A program made the translations under genes and the position numbers. Of a stretch of DNA of 58,443 nucleotides, positions 56,397 through 58,443 are shown one piece after another. The notes beneath the pieces were generated by a model that had not been told where the DNA came from, ran no database searches, and saw nothing but the letters and a program-made list of their open reading frames with translations. The DNA is from Candidatus Hydrogenedentota bacterium (lineage in GTDB: Bacteria > Hydrogenedentota > Hydrogenedentia > Hydrogenedentales > SLHB01): contig JADLGB010000026.1 of assembly GCA_020849535.1 (NCBI GenBank), positions 1 through 58,443 of the forward strand, given 5' to 3'. Numbering within the stretch: position 1 is the stretch's first letter; each line of letters begins with the position of its first letter.

Positions 56397-56909
56397 TTAT
56401 TGACAGGATAACAGGATTTGGAGGATTGAAGTGGCGGTGCGCCGCTTCTCCGTGTGCTCATCGGGAAGTCGCTGACCGAGTTCTTGGGCGAGCCCGATGA
56501 GAATTCCTTCGGGGCCGCGGATGTAGCAGAGCCGATACGCGTCTTTGTACTGGACCACTTCGCCAACGAGTTCCGCGCCGCGTTTGCCGAGCCGGGCGAG
56601 CGTATCGTCGATGTCCTCCACGGTGAACATGACGCGTAGGTAACCGAGCGCGTTCACCGGGGCGTTGCGGTGATCGGCAGCCACGGGCGGCGCGAGGAAG
56701 CGGGACAACTCGAGCCGGCTGTGACCGTCTGGCGTACGCATCATGGCAATCTCGACGCGCATGTCGCGCAATCCAGTGACGCCATCCGCCCAGTCTCCTT
56801 CGATTGGGGCGCGCCCCTCGAGCTGGAGGCCAAGTTCGGTGAAGAACTCGATGGCGGTATCGATGTCTTCTACCACGATGCCGACGTTGTCCATTCGCTT
56901 GACCGTCAT
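56397..56909 (-). CDS. VOC-family (glyoxalase/bleomycin-resistance fold) protein
   Basis: 170 aa from ATG 56909 with GAGGAGACC upstream. The two beta-alpha-beta-beta-beta half-domains of the vicinal-oxygen-chelate fold are seen as MDNVGIVVEDIDTAIEFFTELGLQL and YLRVMFTVEDIDDTLARL, with EGILIGLAQELG at the natural end. VOC proteins are dioxygenases, isomerases, glyoxalases or drug-binding proteins; no specific substrate can be read. The last 11 residues (TSILQILLSCQ) are encoded by an intergenic repeat-like sequence and are probably not native. It is convergent with the phosphatase gene. Confidence 0.83.
   Translation of the reverse strand: MTVKRMDNVGIVVEDIDTAIEFFTELGLQLEGRAPIEGDWADGVTGLRDMRVEIAMMRTPDGHSRLELSRFLAPPVAADHRNAPVNALGYLRVMFTVEDIDDTLARLGKRGAELVGEVVQYKDAYRLCYIRGPEGILIGLAQELGQRLPDEHTEKRRTATSILQILLSCQ
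56400..56432. repeat. Short dispersed repeat read into VOC gene 3' end
   Basis: TTGACAGGATAACAGGATTT followed by GGAGGATTGAAG resembles the 'CAGGATxxACAGGATT' type of dispersed repeat that I recall from many environmental bacterial genomes. It contributes the last 11 codons of the VOC gene. Confidence 0.5.
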
Positions 56910-56985
56910 GAGGTCTCCTCGGCGTCTAACGTGCCGGGTAACCTGCCGGGAAACTGCCATAGCAGAGCGGAGGCAATTCTCCGGG

Positions 56986-57849
56986 TCATGGTCCATCCGG
57001 CGGTTCAGCCTGCTCCTTTGAAAGGCTTTCTATTTCCTGGACGAGCGTGCCGAGTTCCTCGACTACTTGGCTCCTCCCTCCCTCGGTGAGCGGGATTTGC
57101 AGAACTGCGCAATAGCGTTCCATGAAGTCACGGGGAACTATCCGTAGACCGCAAAAGACTTCCTCAACCCGTTTTGTGGCTGGATCATATCGCTCGTTCA
57201 GCGCGAAAAGCAGAACGCCCAACGAATCAATGATCTGTTCGAGGTGGAAGTGAAATGACGTGTTGCCGACGCCCCGCTTGACGTAGTCGCGTAGATCTTG
57301 GAGAGACCCCTTGACAGTGGAAAGGCTTTGCTCAATGAGCGATTTCTTAAGTCCCCGTGGGTAGGGATGAAGAGCGGTCTTAATTTCCTCGAGAGTTGCA
57401 TCGGGATCGTAGAGGGTGATGGAGTTCTCAAATAACCCGAGCATTGTGTATGGACGAAACCTCAGCTCCGGAATCGAGGTCGCGCTTTCCCCTGTCACTT
57501 TACGGACAACAGTCCGTATCCAGTCCACCGTATTGAACGTGATGTCAAAGAAAATGTCGTGCAGCCGGAATCGATCCCCGTGGGGGCACCATTGGTTCTC
57601 CCAACCGAATTCCGCGTGGTCCACCTGCACGTCACTGATGCCTTCGATCTTCTGGAGGGCCTCTTTCCGTGCCGCCGCCGGAACGATCTCTGGCTGACAG
57701 AATGTATAAAGATCGATGTCCGAATATTGATCGAAAGTCCCCAGAGCATAGGAACCGTAACACACGATTCCTCTCACCTCTGACAACTCAGAGAGCGCCC
57801 TGATGACGGGGGCCGTCTTGGCCTGCACGGGATGGGGATCCTTCTTCAT
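56986..57849 (-). CDS. Nucleotidyltransferase-domain protein
   Basis: 287 aa from ATG 57849. The N-terminal nucleotidyltransferase core has GIVCYGSYALGTFDQYSDIDLYTF, giving the GS...DxD metal motif of the polymerase-beta/KNT superfamily, with a candidate third Asp in FFDITFNTV. The C-terminal half is helical and could be the substrate-binding domain, as in DUF4037- or aminoglycoside-nucleotidyltransferase-like proteins. The substrate is unknown. It follows another nucleotidyltransferase-like gene on the same strand after 84 bp. Confidence 0.8.
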   Translation of the reverse strand: MKKDPHPVQAKTAPVIRALSELSEVRGIVCYGSYALGTFDQYSDIDLYTFCQPEIVPAAARKEALQKIEGISDVQVDHAEFGWENQWCPHGDRFRLHDIFFDITFNTVDWIRTVVRKVTGESATSIPELRFRPYTMLGLFENSITLYDPDATLEEIKTALHPYPRGLKKSLIEQSLSTVKGSLQDLRDYVKRGVGNTSFHFHLEQIIDSLGVLLFALNERYDPATKRVEEVFCGLRIVPRDFMERYCAVLQIPLTEGGRSQVVEELGTLVQEIESLSKEQAEPPDGP

Positions 57850-57933
57850 GGCTCTCTCGCCGAACGGAGCGCCACGCTAGCCGCGGTTTTTATGCGGTCT
57901 GGTGTAGGTGCTTGTTCGGCCCTATATCCGAAA

Positions 57934-58443
57934 TCATTGCTTCTCTATGATCTCTTTCAGTTCTGGATCAAGCATTTCCCAGAGGTGAGGGTGACTCTCT
58001 ACCAAACGGGCGATGTCGCCAAGGTCTTTGAGTTTCTTGCTTTGCCTTCTTTCCGAATCCCGCCACGCTTTGATCTTTCCTCTCGCGGTGTCTTCCAGAG
58101 ACGCAACCCGCATAAGGATTCCATGTATGTCAGCCGGAACGGATCGACTCGGGAAATCTTTGTAGAAATCCTCCGTGCTCAATTGAATGGTGATCTTTGA
58201 ACGGCCTCGAAAATTAATCGACCATGCAAACTTCTCCGATTTGAATCCGGCTTCCTCGAGAAGTTTCGTTGCAAGCCCCACTGATTCAGCAGCAACAACA
58301 ATATCAACATCTTGCGTGACCATGGCTTCAGCCGCCCAATGATTGACAGCCACGCCGCCGATTGCGCACCATGCGAGATCTGCTCGCTCGAGGCAATCGA
58401 CCAAACGCATGACATCGTCTGTCCCACCTGCGGTTTGCCAATC
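57934..58443 (-). CDS. Nucleotidyltransferase-like (AbiEii/DUF6036-type) protein, 5' end cut by window
   Basis: At least 169 codons. The frame has no stop up to the window edge and reads DWQTAGGTDDVMRLVDCLERADLAW, so the first ATG at 58410 is probably internal and the real start lies beyond 58443. The NTase core is LAWCAIGGVAVNHWAAEAMVTQDVDIVVAAE, with GG and a DxD-like VDIVV, followed by KSEKFAWSINFRGRSKITIQL. This resembles stand-alone nucleotidyltransferases (AbiEii/AbiGii or DUF6036 types), often found with toxin-antitoxin or defence genes. With the following 287-aa nucleotidyltransferase it may form a two-gene unit. Confidence 0.7.
   Translation of the reverse strand, partial: DWQTAGGTDDVMRLVDCLERADLAWCAIGGVAVNHWAAEAMVTQDVDIVVAAESVGLATKLLEEAGFKSEKFAWSINFRGRSKITIQLSTEDFYKDFPSRSVPADIHGILMRVASLEDTARGKIKAWRDSERRQSKKLKDLGDIARLVESHPHLWEMLDPELKEIIEKQ

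Overview
The window (about 58 kb, GC-rich) comes from a Gram-negative bacterium that makes an exopolysaccharide (EPS) and uses the PEP-CTERM/exosortase protein-sorting system. Evidence: an exosortase, an EpsI-family protein, two very large TPR proteins of the PEP-CTERM type, seven secreted proteins ending in a PEP motif + hydrophobic segment + basic tail, a Wzc-like tyrosine autokinase, an O-antigen-ligase-like protein, a flippase and several glycosyltransferases. I cannot fix the taxon from sequence alone. The mix (PEP-CTERM, long TPR proteins, NRPS, multidomain GH9) would suit an environmental, possibly uncultured lineage such as Hydrogenedentota or the PVC group; that is a guess.

Layout. 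(1) 1-5428, + strand: an EPS assembly operon with two GT4 glycosyltransferases, a WecG/TagA-type transferase, an alkaline-phosphatase-superfamily hydrolase and a Wzy/WaaL-like membrane protein, with 4-bp overlaps at two junctions. (2) 5490-12347: FkbM methyltransferase and flippase (-), then a second methyltransferase, a GT2 and a PIG-L deacetylase (+). (3) 12492-17000 (-): a 1502-aa lipoprotein carrying Ig-like and other modules and a GH9 glucanase domain. (4) 17585-28382 (-): two NRPS genes making a three-module line, C*-A-T-C-A-T / C-A-T-TE; specificity codes read from the sequence predict Ser, Val and an Ile/Val-like residue, and the first C domain is degenerate. (5) 28531-29769: a GT87-like membrane transferase. 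(6) 30073-32367 (-): tandem paralogous PEP-CTERM proteins. (7) 32978-35218 (-): Wzz/BY-kinase. (8) 35219-36889: two small genes and hairpin repeats. (9) 36983-45948 (-): the exosortase operon (TPR - exosortase - EpsI - TPR lipoprotein - SGNH hydrolase). (10) 46450-53400: five more PEP-CTERM genes. (11) 53805-58443: membrane protein, SpoIIE-type phosphatase, VOC protein and two nucleotidyltransferases, the last cut by the window end.

How it may work together (inference): glycosyltransferases, modifying enzymes, flippase, polymerase and the Wzc kinase build and regulate an EPS. The exosortase processes PEP-CTERM proteins that become matrix-associated. A GH9 lipoprotein could remodel a beta-glucan. 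Candidate sigma-54 (-24/-12) promoters lie before the tandem PEP-CTERM pair (two exact consensus matches at identical distance from the start codon), the GH9 gene, the NRPS operon and, more weakly, other PEP-CTERM genes. This suggests one RpoN regulon linking matrix proteins, a glucanase and a small peptide natural product. It is the most interesting feature of the window and can be tested directly.

No rRNA, convincing tRNA, CRISPR array, intact insertion sequence or origin was seen.
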